Assembly: GCF_018399035.1 (NCBI RefSeq)
Contig: NZ_CP073760.1
Location: 2,856,001 to 2,920,000, forward strand
Source: Thiocapsa sp.
GTDB lineage: Bacteria; Pseudomonadota; Gammaproteobacteria; Chromatiales; Chromatiaceae
Direction of reading: 5' to 3'
Length of the DNA stretch: 64,000 nt
Shown here: positions 29,739 to 39,729 of the stretch, piece by piece
Layout: every line of letters starts with the position of its first letter
Position numbering within the stretch: position 1 is the stretch's first letter
Position numbers and translations under genes: made by a program
Notes under the pieces: generated by a model
Database searches by the model: none
The model's input: only the letters and a program-made list of their open reading frames with translations
Told to the model about the DNA's origin: nothing

Positions 29739-31040
29739 TCAGGCACGGGAACCGAAGGCGTCGATCGCGGCGCTCAGCTCCACGTGATGAATGGCGTGAT
29801 CCTCGATCGGGATCCCGGCAGCAACGGCATCCCACGCCTGACGGATGCTTGCGGCACCGCCACGGGGTCCCATCGGATGCCCGAAGACACCGCGCCCCGG
29901 CACGAAGCCGAAATCGCGCGTTCCGAGCGCATCGTGGACCCGCTTGAGCGTCCCGGCCCAATCGCTTCCGCCGGGTACCGGCAGGCTCGGGCGAAGATGC
30001 CCCATCGGCTCCAGGCATGCGGCGGCGTTGCGGCAAACCTCGGCATCCGACATGAACATGCGACCGCCGAAGCCGGGCATGATGATGACGTCGAATCCGG
30101 CGAGTCGCTGCAACTTGGTCATCACCACGGAGCTGATACCGAAACGCTCCAAGCGACTCATGGCGGCAATCATCGGAAAATGAGCCACCAAAGGCACGCG
30201 CGTCTGCCGAGCAAGCATTCGAACAGCGCTCAATCCGACCGGTACGGCGTTGACGAGCAGAGCATTCGCGCCGTTCTTGACCGCCATGTCGTGTAGGTCG
30301 GTCAACCGATCCACCTCGTCGGTGACGTTGGCCAGGTAGACCTTCGCGGTACCGGTCTGCGCTTCCGCACGCCGACGCGCCGAACCCAAGAGCGCGGATC
30401 GTTGCTCAAGGCTACACCAGTCGGTATCGCAAAGCATCTCGTCGTCTTTGGCGACATCCAGCCCGCCCAACCACCCCTGGAGGCCGAGCTCCGCCATAGC
30501 CTCCGGCGCCAATCCGATGTTTGGCTTGATGACCCCGAAAAAGATCGGACGATCGTAAACCCCGAGCAGGTCGCGGAAACCCTCGACCCCGTAACGCGGA
30601 CCGTCGAACCGATTCAAATAGGCGTCGGGAAAATGAATGTCGAGCAACTTCACGACCGGGGCGCCGGGCGAGAAGAAGGTGCCTTCGCCGCAGACCGCAC
30701 TCAGCAGGTTCGGGATTCGGGGGCCGAAGTTGCGATGTGGATGAGCGATGCGGACGCGACACGCGTGAACCTTGCCCTCGCCAGGCGCCTTCAAACCGTA
30801 GCTGAAGTCCGGCAGGATCGCATCGACGGCGAGATGGACGACCTTCGCGCCGAACTCGCCGCGCAGGTCCTCGCCCGAGCCGACACGGCGCCACTGGGCG
30901 GTCGACTGCTCCGAGCAGAAGTGCGCAACGGCAACGCGCGGATCTCCCCGGCACTCCAAGTAATAGTCGAGACGCAGATAGGCGTCGGGATCCAGGGTAT
31001 CCGCATCCGCAAAAAACCCCTCGAGATCGGCTGCGATCAT
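29739..31040 (-). CDS. RuBisCO-like protein, form IV (photo type)
   Basis: 433 residues. The large-subunit fold is clear: [11 protein letters not shown] (K172, matching the RuBisCO catalytic Lys), [12 protein letters not shown] (K198, the carbamylated-Lys position), and [15 protein letters not shown]. The loop-6 lysine is missing: the corresponding stretch reads [11 protein letters not shown], so it should not be a carboxylase. The best family is the IV-Photo type of phototrophic sulfur bacteria, linked to sulfur metabolism and enolisation chemistry. It follows yjbQ by 3 bp in an operon below puf. Confidence 0.88.
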   Translation of the reverse strand: MIAADLEGFFADADTLDPDAYLRLDYYLECRGDPRVAVAHFCSEQSTAQWRRVGSGEDLRGEFGAKVVHLAVDAILPDFSYGLKAPGEGKVHACRVRIAHPHRNFGPRIPNLLSAVCGEGTFFSPGAPVVKLLDIHFPDAYLNRFDGPRYGVEGFRDLLGVYDRPIFFGVIKPNIGLAPEAMAELGLQGWLGGLDVAKDDEMLCDTDWCSLEQRSALLGSARRRAEAQTGTAKVYLANVTDEVDRLTDLHDMAVKNGANALLVNAVPVGLSAVRMLARQTRVPLVAHFPMIAAMSRLERFGISSVVMTKLQRLAGFDVIIMPGFGGRMFMSDAEVCRNAAACLEPMGHLRPSLPVPGGSDWAGTLKRVHDALGTRDFGFVPGRGVFGHPMGPRGGAASIRQAWDAVAAGIPIEDHAIHHVELSAAIDAFGSRA

Positions 31041-31043
31041 CGG

Positions 31044-31472
31044 CTATTGCTCTCCGCTGACCTGCATCAGAAGCCGACGCTCATCGCGCGGGCCATCCAA
31101 TTCGATGAAAAAGATCGATTGCCATCCGCCGAGGAGCAGACGTCCGTCGGCGACCGGTATGGTCTGCGATGCGGTCATCAGGAGTCCGAGCAGATGGGAA
31201 TGTGCGTTCAGGCGACCGTCGACCGGCTCGCGATTGTGACGAAAATCCGAATCGGCGGGAACGAGGCTGTGAAGGAAATCGAGCATGTCGCGCTGCAACA
31301 TCGGCTCTTTTTCGTTCAAGCACACGAACGCAGTCGTGTGGGGCGAAAACAATGTCACTTGGCCGTGAACAATTCCGTGTCCCTGGAAGCGTGTCTGAAC
31401 GAGCGCCGTGATATCGATGATCTCGATCGGTGCGGCCGTGCGGAGGAGGATCGATTCGCAGGGAAAGAACAT
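31044..31472 (-). CDS. YjbQ / UPF0047 family protein
   Basis: 142 residues, the standard length. SPHTTAFVCLNE and NAHSHLLGLLMTAS are the diagnostic histidine motifs. Members complement thiamine phosphate synthase mutants weakly, but the physiological role is unsettled. Its tight linkage (3 bp) to the RuBisCO-like gene hints at a shared substrate, as an inference. It follows the puf operon after a strong hairpin, so expression may be partly read-through. Confidence 0.88.
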   Translation of the reverse strand: MFFPCESILLRTAAPIEIIDITALVQTRFQGHGIVHGQVTLFSPHTTAFVCLNEKEPMLQRDMLDFLHSLVPADSDFRHNREPVDGRLNAHSHLLGLLMTASQTIPVADGRLLLGGWQSIFFIELDGPRDERRLLMQVSGEQ

Positions 31473-31502
31473 GTGTAGCGCTTCGGGCGGGGTGCTTTGA
31501 GC

Positions 31503-31555
31503 GTTGCGATCTCGGGCAAGGGCGGCGTTGCACGCCGCTCGCCCGAGATCGCAAC
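31503..31555 (-). terminator. Hairpin at the end of the puf operon
   Basis: GTTGCGATCTCGGGC (31503-31517) pairs perfectly with 31541-31555, and an inner stem GCGGCG/CGCCGC (31522-31527, 31533-31538) lies within. It is 12 bp after the last alpha-subunit stop and before yjbQ. No long T-run was seen, so it may attenuate rather than end transcription. Confidence 0.65.
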
Positions 31556-31567
31556 TCCCGGCCTGAT

Positions 31568-31771
31568 CTAACGGCCGGCAGGCAGGGGAGCCATCTGTGC
31601 CACAGGCGTCACAGCGGCAGCCTTCCCGCTAGCGGGCACGCCGTCGGACAACCAGTTGAAGTCGGCCGTGCTGAGCAGGATGAAGTGGATCAACAGCCCG
31701 AGCACCAACAGGAAACCGAACAAAGCAACCAGCGTTCTGCGCGGATCGAAGATCTGCCAAATCTTATGCAT
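31568..31771 (-). CDS. pufA3: LH1 alpha subunit, third copy
   Basis: 67 residues: [20 protein letters not shown], membrane helix, and the BChl-binding His in [15 protein letters not shown]. The C-terminal extension ([13 protein letters not shown] and onward) is close to that of pufA1. It is the last gene of puf, 87 bp after pufB3. It forms the core antenna ring around the reaction centre with a beta partner. Confidence 0.95.
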   Translation of the reverse strand: MHKIWQIFDPRRTLVALFGFLLVLGLLIHFILLSTADFNWLSDGVPASGKAAAVTPVAQMAPLPAGR

Positions 31772-31858
31772 GAGTTAATCTCCTAAAGACATAGACCGGG
31801 ACGGTGCAGATCGCTGCGCTCCTCCCGTCGGATTCCATCAAGAGTCGACTGGCCGGGA

Positions 31859-32002
31859 TTACAGCCAGGGGCGCCACAGCCAGGCAAGGATGTGAGCAAA
31901 GATAACAACCCCGAAGAACCCGGTCATGCTCTGCACGAAGATGCCGTGAAACTCCTTCGCCTCTTCTTCGGTCAGCCCGGACATGCTTTTCTCTTCAGCC
32001 AT
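31859..32002 (-). CDS. pufB3: LH1 beta subunit, third copy
   Basis: 47 residues ([20 protein letters not shown] start). The BChl-ligand His is in [15 protein letters not shown], with a second His near the cytoplasmic end (KEFHG). Almost identical to pufB1. It was too short for automated ORF lists at usual cut-offs; here it is set by the ATG at 32002 and the TAA at 31859. Confidence 0.95.
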   Translation of the reverse strand: MAEEKSMSGLTEEEAKEFHGIFVQSMTGFFGVVIFAHILAWLWRPWL

Positions 32003-32135
32003 GGAATTACCCTCACTTGTCATGTTTTGGCCAGTTGGCCGTTACCGCGATCTTCCCCGCGGCGGGAACCACAGTGGATCGGATCGCCCGTAGGTCTCGA
32101 CGGACAAGGCGGACGATCCCGATGCGAACACCAGA

Positions 32136-32270
32136 TTAAACGCCACCGAGCCAGTTAAAGGCCGGACTGCTGAGCAGGATGAAGTGGATCAACAAGGCCA
32201 AGCCGAGCAAGAATCCGAGCAAGCCTGCGAGTGTTCTGCGCGGATCGAACATCTGCCAAATTTTGTGCAT
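32136..32270 (-). CDS. pufA2: LH1 alpha subunit, second copy, short form
   Basis: 44 residues. [20 protein letters not shown] and [18 protein letters not shown] are clear, but the chain ends right after the FNWL region and lacks the 20-residue extension of copies 1 and 3. ATG 32270, TAA 32136. The membrane and BChl-binding part is complete, so it is probably functional as a variant core antenna polypeptide. Confidence 0.92.
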   Translation of the reverse strand: MHKIWQMFDPRRTLAGLLGFLLGLALLIHFILLSSPAFNWLGGV

Positions 32271-32352
32271 TTTAAACTCCAGTGTCTAAAAGATGGGTTT
32301 CGCTGTGTCAGCGAACGCCCGGTGGGTCATCATTCGACGCCCGCCGCCTCGG

Positions 32353-32499
32353 TTAAAGCCAAGGACGCCACAACCAAACCAGGATGTGCGCAGCGACCAC
32401 GATCGACGTGAAGGTGACGAAACTCGACACGAAGATGCCATGAAACTCTTTCGCCTCGTTTTCTGTCAGACCCGATGTCGTGACGGTCCGGTTGGTCAT
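32353..32499 (-). CDS. pufB2: LH1 beta subunit, second copy, divergent
   Basis: 48 residues. The N-terminus ([20 protein letters not shown]) differs from the other two beta copies and the helix is Val/Ser-rich, but the ligand His and WLWRPWL end are kept. ATG 32499 has a GGAG ribosome-binding motif. Pairs with the short pufA2. Confidence 0.93.
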   Translation of the reverse strand: MTNRTVTTSGLTENEAKEFHGIFVSSFVTFTSIVVAAHILVWLWRPWL

Positions 32500-32693
32500 C
32501 GATATCTCCTCGCCTTGTGACCGGGACCCTTGCCCTTTCGGGTGTTATACCCTGCCTGAGCAACCTGACGGTTGCGAGCGGCAGGATAAGGGCGCGGCCT
32601 GCTGAATCATCTCACCCGCTTTGCGCCGGACCGGAATCAGGCGCTGCCTTTTGGCCTCCTTGCCTTTCCGGCCAGCCGAGCCGGCCGACTTGC

Positions 32694-33776
32694 CTACAAC
32701 TGCTTCGGCCCCTCCGCGGGCGCTGCTTCTGCCGCGGGCTCGACCGGAGCCGCTTCCTCGGGCGCCGCAATCAGGGTCGGACCTGCAAGTGCGGGGTAGT
32801 CCTTGAGCATCTGAGCACCGTAAAGTGGCTTATAAGCGCCCTGATGGCAAGTCGCGCAGCTCACACGGTAGGGATCGCCCAACGGGCCCTTCCGCGTTTC
32901 GGGCAACACCTCGTTCAACGGCCAGATGTATTCCTGGTTCATCTCACGCACCATCCGGATCGCATACCAGGCGGTGGTCCGCTGCGGGGTGCTCTGATCC
33001 CAGGCAAAGAAGGACCGACTGTTGTGGCAGAAGGTGCAGTTGACGCCGAGCGCGTCGGACAGATGCATCATCAGACCGTAGACCCACTCCGCTTGCTTGG
33101 TCGAAGCCGAATTGCCGCTCGGCAGGGCCGAATCGCCGATCACGCGGATCTCGTTGGCTTGATCCAGGAACGGCGTGAAGGGGTCGAACGGCAAAGACGC
33201 GTAGGCAACCGTCGACGCCGCGATGTTTTGGCCCGTCGGAGACACGCCGGACGGCAGGTTCGGACCCGGGTCGGTCGTCCAGACATACTCGGGCACCGGC
33301 TGACCGCGATGACAGGTATAGCAGGTCACGCCCGTCTCCGCGACATGGTCCTTCCATGCCGAATTGGCCTGCTGCGTCATCTGGAACATCTTGCGCGATA
33401 CAACCTTCGTATAGATGTCGTCGGACGCCCAGTTGCCGGGAACGTGGCAGTAGTTGCAGCCCTGCTCCGGAGAGACCCAAGTCGTTACGGCCACCATCAG
33501 CCGGGTGAAATCCGCAACGGTGAGATCGCTCAGGACCTGGACGTTCTCGTAGACCTCGGAGACCTTCGGACCACCCGGCGGTGCCGCCGGAATCACCTCG
33601 GGAGGCTGGTTCGCCTTATAGCTGCGAGCCAGATCACCGGGGTTTTGGACGTGCTCCATCGCCAGACCGCGGTAGCCCAATTGGACGGTCTCGGGCGGCG
33701 GCGCCTCACAGCCGGCAACAAAAACCGAAGCGACGACAGCGGCCAGCGGGATCGACGTGTACTTAGCCATCTTCAT
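32694..33776 (-). CDS. pufC: Reaction-centre tetraheme cytochrome c subunit
   Basis: 360 residues. A lipobox follows the signal peptide (VFVAGC), so the mature protein is a membrane-anchored periplasmic lipoprotein. Four heme motifs are seen: CNYCH, CYTCH, CTFCH and CATCH. It re-reduces the photo-oxidised special pair. The C-terminus is Pro/Ala/Glu-rich. The ATG at 33776 overlaps the pufM stop by 4 nt, while an ATG two codons later is an alternative. Confidence 0.97.
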   Translation of the reverse strand: MKMAKYTSIPLAAVVASVFVAGCEAPPPETVQLGYRGLAMEHVQNPGDLARSYKANQPPEVIPAAPPGGPKVSEVYENVQVLSDLTVADFTRLMVAVTTWVSPEQGCNYCHVPGNWASDDIYTKVVSRKMFQMTQQANSAWKDHVAETGVTCYTCHRGQPVPEYVWTTDPGPNLPSGVSPTGQNIAASTVAYASLPFDPFTPFLDQANEIRVIGDSALPSGNSASTKQAEWVYGLMMHLSDALGVNCTFCHNSRSFFAWDQSTPQRTTAWYAIRMVREMNQEYIWPLNEVLPETRKGPLGDPYRVSCATCHQGAYKPLYGAQMLKDYPALAGPTLIAAPEEAAPVEPAAEAAPAEGPKQL

Positions 33777-34744
33777 TGCGACACCCCCTGCAACAGCGTC
33801 GGGTCCACAGCGCCATCAAGCGGATAGGCGGGAGCGACACCATGCTTCACTGCCCACAGATACCAGTTGTCGACCACGGTTCCGGTCAGGAGGATCCCGA
33901 TACCGGCGGTGATGACCGTCAAGACCGCGAACCACCAAGCCCAGCGATGGATGGATTCCATCGTGGCGTTGAAGCCCATCGTCCAGCGCCAGAAGAGTGC
34001 TGCACGCTCGGCGGCCGTCCCGCGATCCGTGATCTGGTCGATCTCGCGGTCGCCACCGAAGCGGCTCACGGCAAGGATGGTCGCCGCATGCATGGCAAAC
34101 AGCAGTGCCGAGCCATACAGGAAGGCGATCGAGAGCATGTGGAAGGGATTGTAGTAAAGATTCCCGTAGCGAATCGAGAATGCCGCCGTCCAGTCAAGGT
34201 GCGGAAAGATGCCGAAAGGCACTGCCTCCGCCCAGCTTCCCATCAACACCGGGCGAATGAAGCCCAGGCTCAGATAGAAGAAGATCGCCGCTGCAAACGC
34301 CCACGACAGCCACTGACTTAAACCCAGATCCGCAGCACGCTTGTAGGTCCGGATCCACCAAAGGATGATGGATGTGGTCAGGAAGAAACCGGCGATCAGC
34401 CACCAGCCGCCATCACCCAAAGGAGGGATACTGAGACCGTAGGACGGTGGTGGCGGCTCAAGCGCCAACCAGAAGAAGTTCTTCACAAATTCGATCGGGC
34501 TCCAATTCACGGAGGCGGCCATGTTGAAGCCGATGATCTCGATGGCGATGAAGCCGAAGATCAGGGATGCAACACCGGTGAATCCGAGGTAGATGGGGCC
34601 GATCTGAGCGTCACCGATCTTCCCGGCCCAGTAGGAGAAGATCGGCGTGCCGATCCGCGGCAGATTGCCTTTCGGCATGGGCGTTCCGGGGTAAGCCGGA
34701 GAGCGCACCTGCACGCTTGTAAAAATGTTCTGATATTCAGCCAT
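33773..34744 (-). CDS. pufM: Photosynthetic reaction centre M subunit
   Basis: 323 residues, five transmembrane helices. [20 protein letters not shown] start is typical of Chromatiaceae Puf[21 protein letters not shown] carries the special-pair BChl ligand and iron-ligand histidines follow ([19 protein letters not shown]). It binds BChl, bacteriopheophytin, the non-haem iron and the primary quinone (menaquinone in Chromatiaceae). Confidence 0.98.
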   Translation of the reverse strand: MAEYQNIFTSVQVRSPAYPGTPMPKGNLPRIGTPIFSYWAGKIGDAQIGPIYLGFTGVASLIFGFIAIEIIGFNMAASVNWSPIEFVKNFFWLALEPPPPSYGLSIPPLGDGGWWLIAGFFLTTSIILWWIRTYKRAADLGLSQWLSWAFAAAIFFYLSLGFIRPVLMGSWAEAVPFGIFPHLDWTAAFSIRYGNLYYNPFHMLSIAFLYGSALLFAMHAATILAVSRFGGDREIDQITDRGTAAERAALFWRWTMGFNATMESIHRWAWWFAVLTVITAGIGILLTGTVVDNWYLWAVKHGVAPAYPLDGAVDPTLLQGVSQ

Positions 34745-34760
34745 TGTTGTCTCCTAGACC

Positions 34761-35597
34761 CTACCAGAGCGGAAGCTCAAGCCACCAGTTCCACCATTCC
34801 GGCCAGCCGCGCGTCCAGAAGGGTCCGCTGATCACGATACAGACGGCGCTCCAGAAGACTGCACTCAGCGCCAGGAAGAGACCCAGGCGATGGATACCAA
34901 GTGCACCGATGGAGTAGCCGACCAGATCCCGGAAGAAGGTGTTCTCGTGCTCGCCGGTCTTGACCGGCTCGCCCTTCTTGGGATTTGTCACCGACAGGAT
35001 CAGGGAGCCGTGCATCGCCAGCGCCAGACATGTGGTGAAGAAGAAGGTAATCGCAAGCATGTGGGCCGGGTTGTAATGGAAGTGCAGGTACTGGTAACCC
35101 ACGTTCGAGACCCAGTCCAAGTGACTCATGATTCCGTAAGGAAAGCCATGACCCCAGGCACCCATGAGAATGGGGCGAATGACCACAAGGGTGATGTAGG
35201 CGCCGATAGCGAAGGCGAAAGCAAAGGGAACATGAAAACCGATCCCGAGCTTGCGAGAAATTTCCACCTCGCGAAGCCCCCAAGAGACGAAGGCCCCGAT
35301 CGCGCAGACGGTAATGAACTGCCAGAGACCGCCCTGATCAAGCGGGGCCATTCCGAGCCCGTAGCTGAGATCCGGCGGAGCGATGCTGATCTGCCAGAGA
35401 TTGAATGTCTGAAGCTCGGGATTCGGACCCAGGGTGGCACCCCAGACGATCAAGAGCGTACCTAATATGGCGAAAAAGAGCGTGGCGACCCCGAAGAAGC
35501 CGACGTAAAACGGCCCCACCCAGAAATCGAATAGGTCGCCCCCTATCAGCGTCCCGCCACGGACGCGGTATTTTTTCTCAAAACTGAGCATGGCCAT
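34761..35597 (-). CDS. pufL: Photosynthetic reaction centre L subunit
   Basis: 278 residues from the ATG at 35597, with GAGGA just upstream. [20 protein letters not shown] is the standard L start. [18 protein letters not shown] holds the special-pair ligand and MHGSLILS the iron ligand. Five helices, as in PufM. It lies 16 bp upstream of pufM; an intercistronic hairpin precedes it. Confidence 0.98.
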   Translation of the reverse strand: MAMLSFEKKYRVRGGTLIGGDLFDFWVGPFYVGFFGVATLFFAILGTLLIVWGATLGPNPELQTFNLWQISIAPPDLSYGLGMAPLDQGGLWQFITVCAIGAFVSWGLREVEISRKLGIGFHVPFAFAFAIGAYITLVVIRPILMGAWGHGFPYGIMSHLDWVSNVGYQYLHFHYNPAHMLAITFFFTTCLALAMHGSLILSVTNPKKGEPVKTGEHENTFFRDLVGYSIGALGIHRLGLFLALSAVFWSAVCIVISGPFWTRGWPEWWNWWLELPLW

Positions 35598-35656
35598 CGT
35601 AAAATCCTCTGCTGGGGAGGCATCCGATCCGGCTGCCTCCACTTAGCACTGTCGGC

Positions 35657-35699
35657 GGTAGGTGGGGCCTGGCCAATGGGTCCAGCCTCCCCTGCCACC
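35657..35699 (-). promoter_or_regulatory. Intercistronic hairpin between pufA1 and pufL
   Basis: On the mRNA sense, GGTGGCAGGGGAGGCTGG can pair imperfectly with CCAGGCCCCACCTACC across a short loop. In other purple bacteria a hairpin at this place stabilises the pufBA part of the message against decay; that function is inferred here. Confidence 0.5.
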
Positions 35700-35712
35700 C
35701 CCGTAAAGGACG

Positions 35713-35931
35713 CTATTGCCTTTGCGGCACAACCGGCGTCACCTGCATCTGGCTGACCGCGGACTTGGCCGGGATGCCGTCTTCGATCCAATTGAAGTCT
35801 GCAGTGCTGAGCAGGATCAGGTGAATGCCTAGGGCCAGGACGAGCAGGAACCCAAACAGGGCGATCAGGATGGGTCGTGGATTCATGATCAGCCAGATTT
35901 TCCACAAGCTTTCGGTCGAGATCATATGCAT
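35713..35931 (-). CDS. pufA1: LH1 alpha subunit, first copy
   Basis: 72 residues (ATG at 35931; a second ATG two codons later, at 35925, is possible). It has a longer N-terminus than the other copies ([20 protein letters not shown]), a helix with the BChl His in [14 protein letters not shown], and a C-terminal extension. First alpha gene of puf, expressed with pufB1 and most abundant by analogy. Confidence 0.95.
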   Translation of the reverse strand: MHMISTESLWKIWLIMNPRPILIALFGFLLVLALGIHLILLSTADFNWIEDGIPAKSAVSQMQVTPVVPQRQ

Positions 35932-36005
35932 TTCTCCTCGAATCAGTACGAGTTAAATCAACTTGCGACCGGCACCCTCGGGCGCCAGCGCTGAATGGGT
36001 TGCCG

Positions 36006-36149
36006 TTACAGCCAAGGGCGCCACAGCCAAGCCAGGATGTGAGCGAAAATGACGATCCCGAAGAACGTGGCCATGCTCTGCACGAAAATGCCGTGGAACT
36101 CTTTCGCTTCTTCTTCGGTCATGCCGGACATGCTGGTGTTTTCAGCCAT
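36006..36149 (-). CDS. pufB1: LH1 beta subunit, first copy
   Basis: 47 residues. [20 protein letters not shown], then the membrane helix with [13 protein letters not shown]. It is the first gene of puf, 357 bp below the nearer of two PpsR-type sites. ATG 36149, TAA 36006, with GGAGGA upstream. Confidence 0.95.
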   Translation of the reverse strand: MAENTSMSGMTEEEAKEFHGIFVQSMATFFGIVIFAHILAWLWRPWL

Positions 36150-36768
36150 TGATCGATCCTCCAGTAGGAGATGAACCTAAGTAACGCCGCACCGACCCCG
36201 TGCGGCAGGGATTTCGTCGCGGACCAACCGACCACGACGGAGTAGCCAACCGGATTGTCCGGGCAGGCTCTCGATTCAACCGCCCCTCGAACAGGGACGG
36301 ACAACTGATGCCGAGCGAGGCGAAGACCCCGCCCGACGCTGAAGTTTCGGCTTCGCCCCGCAGCGCACCTTGCCCGTGGACCTCGACCTCAAAGGATGTC
36401 TTGAGCGATGCGACCGACAAAGAGATCGGAGCATCGAATCGCGGATTGTGTAGGTCGGGTCTCACGGGTCCGGCACGAAAGCCTTGCGGGGTGGCTGGAT
36501 TTAGGTGTCAGTCTAGCTTGACTGACGTAGATGTCAATCTACATTTACACCCCTTTTGCGCCGCAGCTGCGCGCGGACAACTCACCGTGCACGACCGGTC
36601 CCGTGGACGCACAGACGATGATGAAGCTGCTTGAAAAGCACGAGCGGAAGGATCGACAGGCAGGCCCACGCCGATCCGACGAGCGGAGAAGGGAATCGGG
36701 GGAACGCACCGCTACCTGCCCGCTCGAATGCGGGCACGGCGGCTTGAGCCGACTTGGAGGGTCGGCGA
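36150..36768. other. puf upstream region
   Basis: No gene. It separates bchZ from pufB1 and carries the puf promoter with a tandem PpsR/CrtJ-type operator near 36.5 kb. The long 350-bp leader between operator and pufB1 has no recognisable ORF. Confidence 0.6.
36506..36549. promoter_or_regulatory. Tandem PpsR/CrtJ-type operator of puf
   Basis: TGT-N12-ACT at 36506-36523 (last base deviates from ACA) and TGT-N12-ACA at 36532-36549, 8 bp apart. PpsR/CrtJ represses photosynthesis genes under oxygen in other purple bacteria; the repressor gene is not in the window. Confidence 0.75.
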
Positions 36769-38208
36769 CTAGACCGAGCGCTGCGCCTCGAGCACGCGCT
36801 CGAGACCCACTCGATCATCGGCTGCATTGCGCGAGGCCCGCTCGGCGGCATCGCGCAGGCGTTTGGCGGCCGAAATCCGCACCAAGACGGGCTGGGCCTC
36901 GACAATCCGGTCGAACGCGGCGAGTGCGTCCGCGTCCCAAGGCAGCTCGCGATGCAGTCGGGCCGGAGTGGCATCGACCTTGTCGAGATCGGTCCCGAGC
37001 GGAATGATGTTGAAGAGTGCGTCGAAGAGGGCGTTGCAGACCTCTTGGACGATGTAGGTCGCGCCCGAGTAGCCCATGAAGGGCGTGCCGGTATGTCGGC
37101 GGATCACGGTGCCGGGGAACGACGCCGGGATATAGGTCGCGCGCGCGCCGATCTCGGACAGATACATGCGCTCGTTGTAGCTTCCGAAGACGATCAGGGG
37201 CGTCTTTTTATGCACCGCCTCGCGCACGACATCGTTGTCCGGCTTCACGCCGGCCTTGCGCGAGATGGCGAAATTGCAGGGAAGACCCAGCTCGTCTTCG
37301 AGGAAATGGCGCAGGCCCCGCGCATAGGTGTCGGTAGCCACGACACCGAAGCTGGCCGTGCCGAAGAAGTCCTGTGTGACCGATCGCCAGAGATCCCAGA
37401 TCGGCTTGATGGTCGTGTGCTTTTCCTGCTCGATGAAGGGTTCCGGATCCAGCTCGAGCAGCTCTCCGAGGGTACGCAGGAACTTGGTCGTACTGTGCAG
37501 GCCGATCGGGGCTTGGATATAGGGCCGCTCCAGCGCCTCGCAGAGGCTGCGCCCGAACTCGCGGTACATGCAGATGTTGACCTCTGCATCGACCAGCTCG
37601 GGCACCCGATCCAGATGGCTCCCCAACGGGAAGACCTGATTGACCGTCGCCCCGATCCCTTCCACCAGCCGCCTGATCTCGGCGAGATCGGACGGGGTGT
37701 TGAAGGTCCCGTACATGGGTCCGATGATATTCACGCGCGGGGGCTCGCCCGGCTTGCGCGGCTTGGCCTTGGGCATCCCGCCCTTCTTCAGGCCGTACTG
37801 GCTCCACAGCCAGTACATGGCGCGATTGGCGCTCTGCCACTGGTCCTCGTCGATGGTGCGCGGCAGGAAACGGTGAATGTTGGTCCCTTCGGGCGTCACA
37901 CCGCCGCCGATCATCTCGGCAATCGAGCCGGTGACCACCACGGCGGGGCGCTTGGGATCCAGTGTGGCGTAGGCGCGACGCATCGCCTCCTCGGTGCCCT
38001 TCTGGCCCAGCTCCTCCTCGCCCAGACCGGTGACGACCACCGGCAGCTCGTGCGGCGGCAACCCGTCCGTATAGTGCAGTACGGCGGTCACCGGGAGGTT
38101 CTCGCAGCCGACCGGACCGTCGATGATGACCTGCAGGCCCTTGATGGCCGCGAAGACATAGACGGAGCCCCAATAACCGCCGGCGCGGTCGAGGTCGTTG
38201 ATCAACAT
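36769..38208 (-). CDS. bchZ: Chlorophyllide a reductase subunit Z
   Basis: 479 residues from the ATG at 38208. [36 protein letters not shown] and the [17 protein letters not shown] block are diagnostic. With BchX and BchY it reduces ring B of chlorophyllide a in bacteriochlorophyll synthesis; the BchYZ catalytic component is nitrogenase-like. It is the last gene of bchCXYZ. Confidence 0.96.
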   Translation of the reverse strand: MLINDLDRAGGYWGSVYVFAAIKGLQVIIDGPVGCENLPVTAVLHYTDGLPPHELPVVVTGLGEEELGQKGTEEAMRRAYATLDPKRPAVVVTGSIAEMIGGGVTPEGTNIHRFLPRTIDEDQWQSANRAMYWLWSQYGLKKGGMPKAKPRKPGEPPRVNIIGPMYGTFNTPSDLAEIRRLVEGIGATVNQVFPLGSHLDRVPELVDAEVNICMYREFGRSLCEALERPYIQAPIGLHSTTKFLRTLGELLELDPEPFIEQEKHTTIKPIWDLWRSVTQDFFGTASFGVVATDTYARGLRHFLEDELGLPCNFAISRKAGVKPDNDVVREAVHKKTPLIVFGSYNERMYLSEIGARATYIPASFPGTVIRRHTGTPFMGYSGATYIVQEVCNALFDALFNIIPLGTDLDKVDATPARLHRELPWDADALAAFDRIVEAQPVLVRISAAKRLRDAAERASRNAADDRVGLERVLEAQRSV

Positions 38209-38233
38209 TGGTAAAACGTCCTCGTGACCGGAC

Positions 38234-39729
38234 TCATAGCGGCTTGACGACTGGGGATGGGGCGGGCGCGGCGACAGAAACGGGCGGCTGATCCCAGATC
38301 CCGCAGGTCTCGCCCACGCCCACGCCCTCGAAGAAGCTGCGCATGGCGGTGAAGCGATGCCGATTGGCCAGCGCCGTATTGATGACCTGCGCCAGAGAAC
38401 CGGCACCCGCGGGACCCATCAGCGGACGCGCCGAGATGAGATTCGTGAAGTAGAGCGCCGGGATGCTCATCTCCTTGGCCGCCTGCACGACCGGCGTGGT
38501 CCCGATCGCAAGATCCGGCTCCAGCGCCTTCACCGCCGCGATGTCCTGCTCCAGCGACGCACGGAACTGAACCGGCACCCCGCGTGACTCCAGCCAGGCC
38601 AGATCCGCTTCGGACCAGGGGGTGCGCCCGCAGGCGGTGCCGACATAGGGGACGTCCGCGCCGGACTCGATCAGCAGACGCGCGACCAGCAGTTCGGACC
38701 CCTCGTAACCGGAGACCGTCACCCGGCCCTTGATCGGACTGCCCGAGAGGGCACCGGCGATGGCCGGCAGGATCTTGTTCTTGGCCAGATCGACCTTGGC
38801 CTGTGCGATCCCGCAGGCCGCTCCGATCGCATCGAGCCAGCTTGCGGTCCCTTCGCACCCGACCGGTGCCGAGCCGACGACGGGGCGACCCGCCAGAGCA
38901 AACTCGCGTGCGCTCGCGGCGTATTGAGGGTGAATCGCCGCGGCAACCCGACAATCGAGCGCCCCGTAAAGCTCGCGCCACTCGCGGGTCGGCACGACCG
39001 GGCCGGGTGCCAGCCCCATCGGCTCGAGCATCATCCCGATCCCCACCGGATCGGCCGGGAACATCTCCCCGAGCAGGGTCACGGTCGGCCGCTCGCTGCG
39101 ACCGCCACGCGGTGCCTGCACCGGTCCTTGCTCGGCCTCCGTGCGCGCATACTGCAGCATCGCACCGGCGAGCACATCCTTCGCCTCGGCATGGGTCGGC
39201 ACCCCGAATCCGGGCACGTCGATCCCGAGGATGCGCACGCCGTTGAGCGCTTTGGGCAGGAGACGCAGCGGTACACCCGAGGCGGTCGGCACACAGAGAT
39301 TGATCACCACGACGGTATCATAGTGCTCCGGATCGGCGAGCTTGAGCACCGCCTCGCGCACGTCCTCGAAGAGTGCGCCCGAGACCAGCGTCTCCGAGTC
39401 GAAGGGCACATAGCCAACCGAGCGACGCGCGCCGTAGAAGTGCGAGGTGAAGGTCAGACCGTAGACACAACAGCCCGAGCCGGCGAGCACCATCGCCGTG
39501 CGCCGCATCCGCAGCCCGACACGCAAGGCGCCGAACGCCGGACACATGGTCTGGGGTTGATCGTGCGGGCCCTTCGGATAGTCCTCGGCGTAACGCTTCA
39601 GCAATGCGCGGTTTCCCGACGCAACCGCGGCAGCGTGCAAGGTTTCGGCGCCGCCGTGACAGCCGCTCCCCTCCCCGCGTCGACCGAGCGATCCACGATC
39701 GGCCCTTCACGCTCGGATGGCTCAGACAT
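38234..39729 (-). CDS. bchY: Chlorophyllide a reductase subunit Y, apparent frameshift
   Basis: The ATG at 39729 overlaps the bchX stop and opens [12 protein letters not shown], but the main frame ([53 protein letters not shown]) is offset by one base. The break falls in the G-rich run GGGGAGGGGAG near 39665-39680, and 1496 bp is one short of a multiple of three, so restoring one base yields about 498 residues, the normal BchY size. All core motifs downstream are intact. A sequencing or assembly slip is the simplest reading; a real mutation would abolish bacteriochlorophyll synthesis. Confidence 0.9.

Noticed and set aside
29739..31040. Calvin-cycle RuBisCO large subunit
   Set aside because: The loop-6 lysine segment is replaced by a GFGGRMF-type sequence and no small-subunit gene is nearby, so it is a form IV protein.
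36754..38214. 486-residue plus-strand frame over bchZ
   Set aside because: Antisense shadow of bchZ with no recognisable motif.
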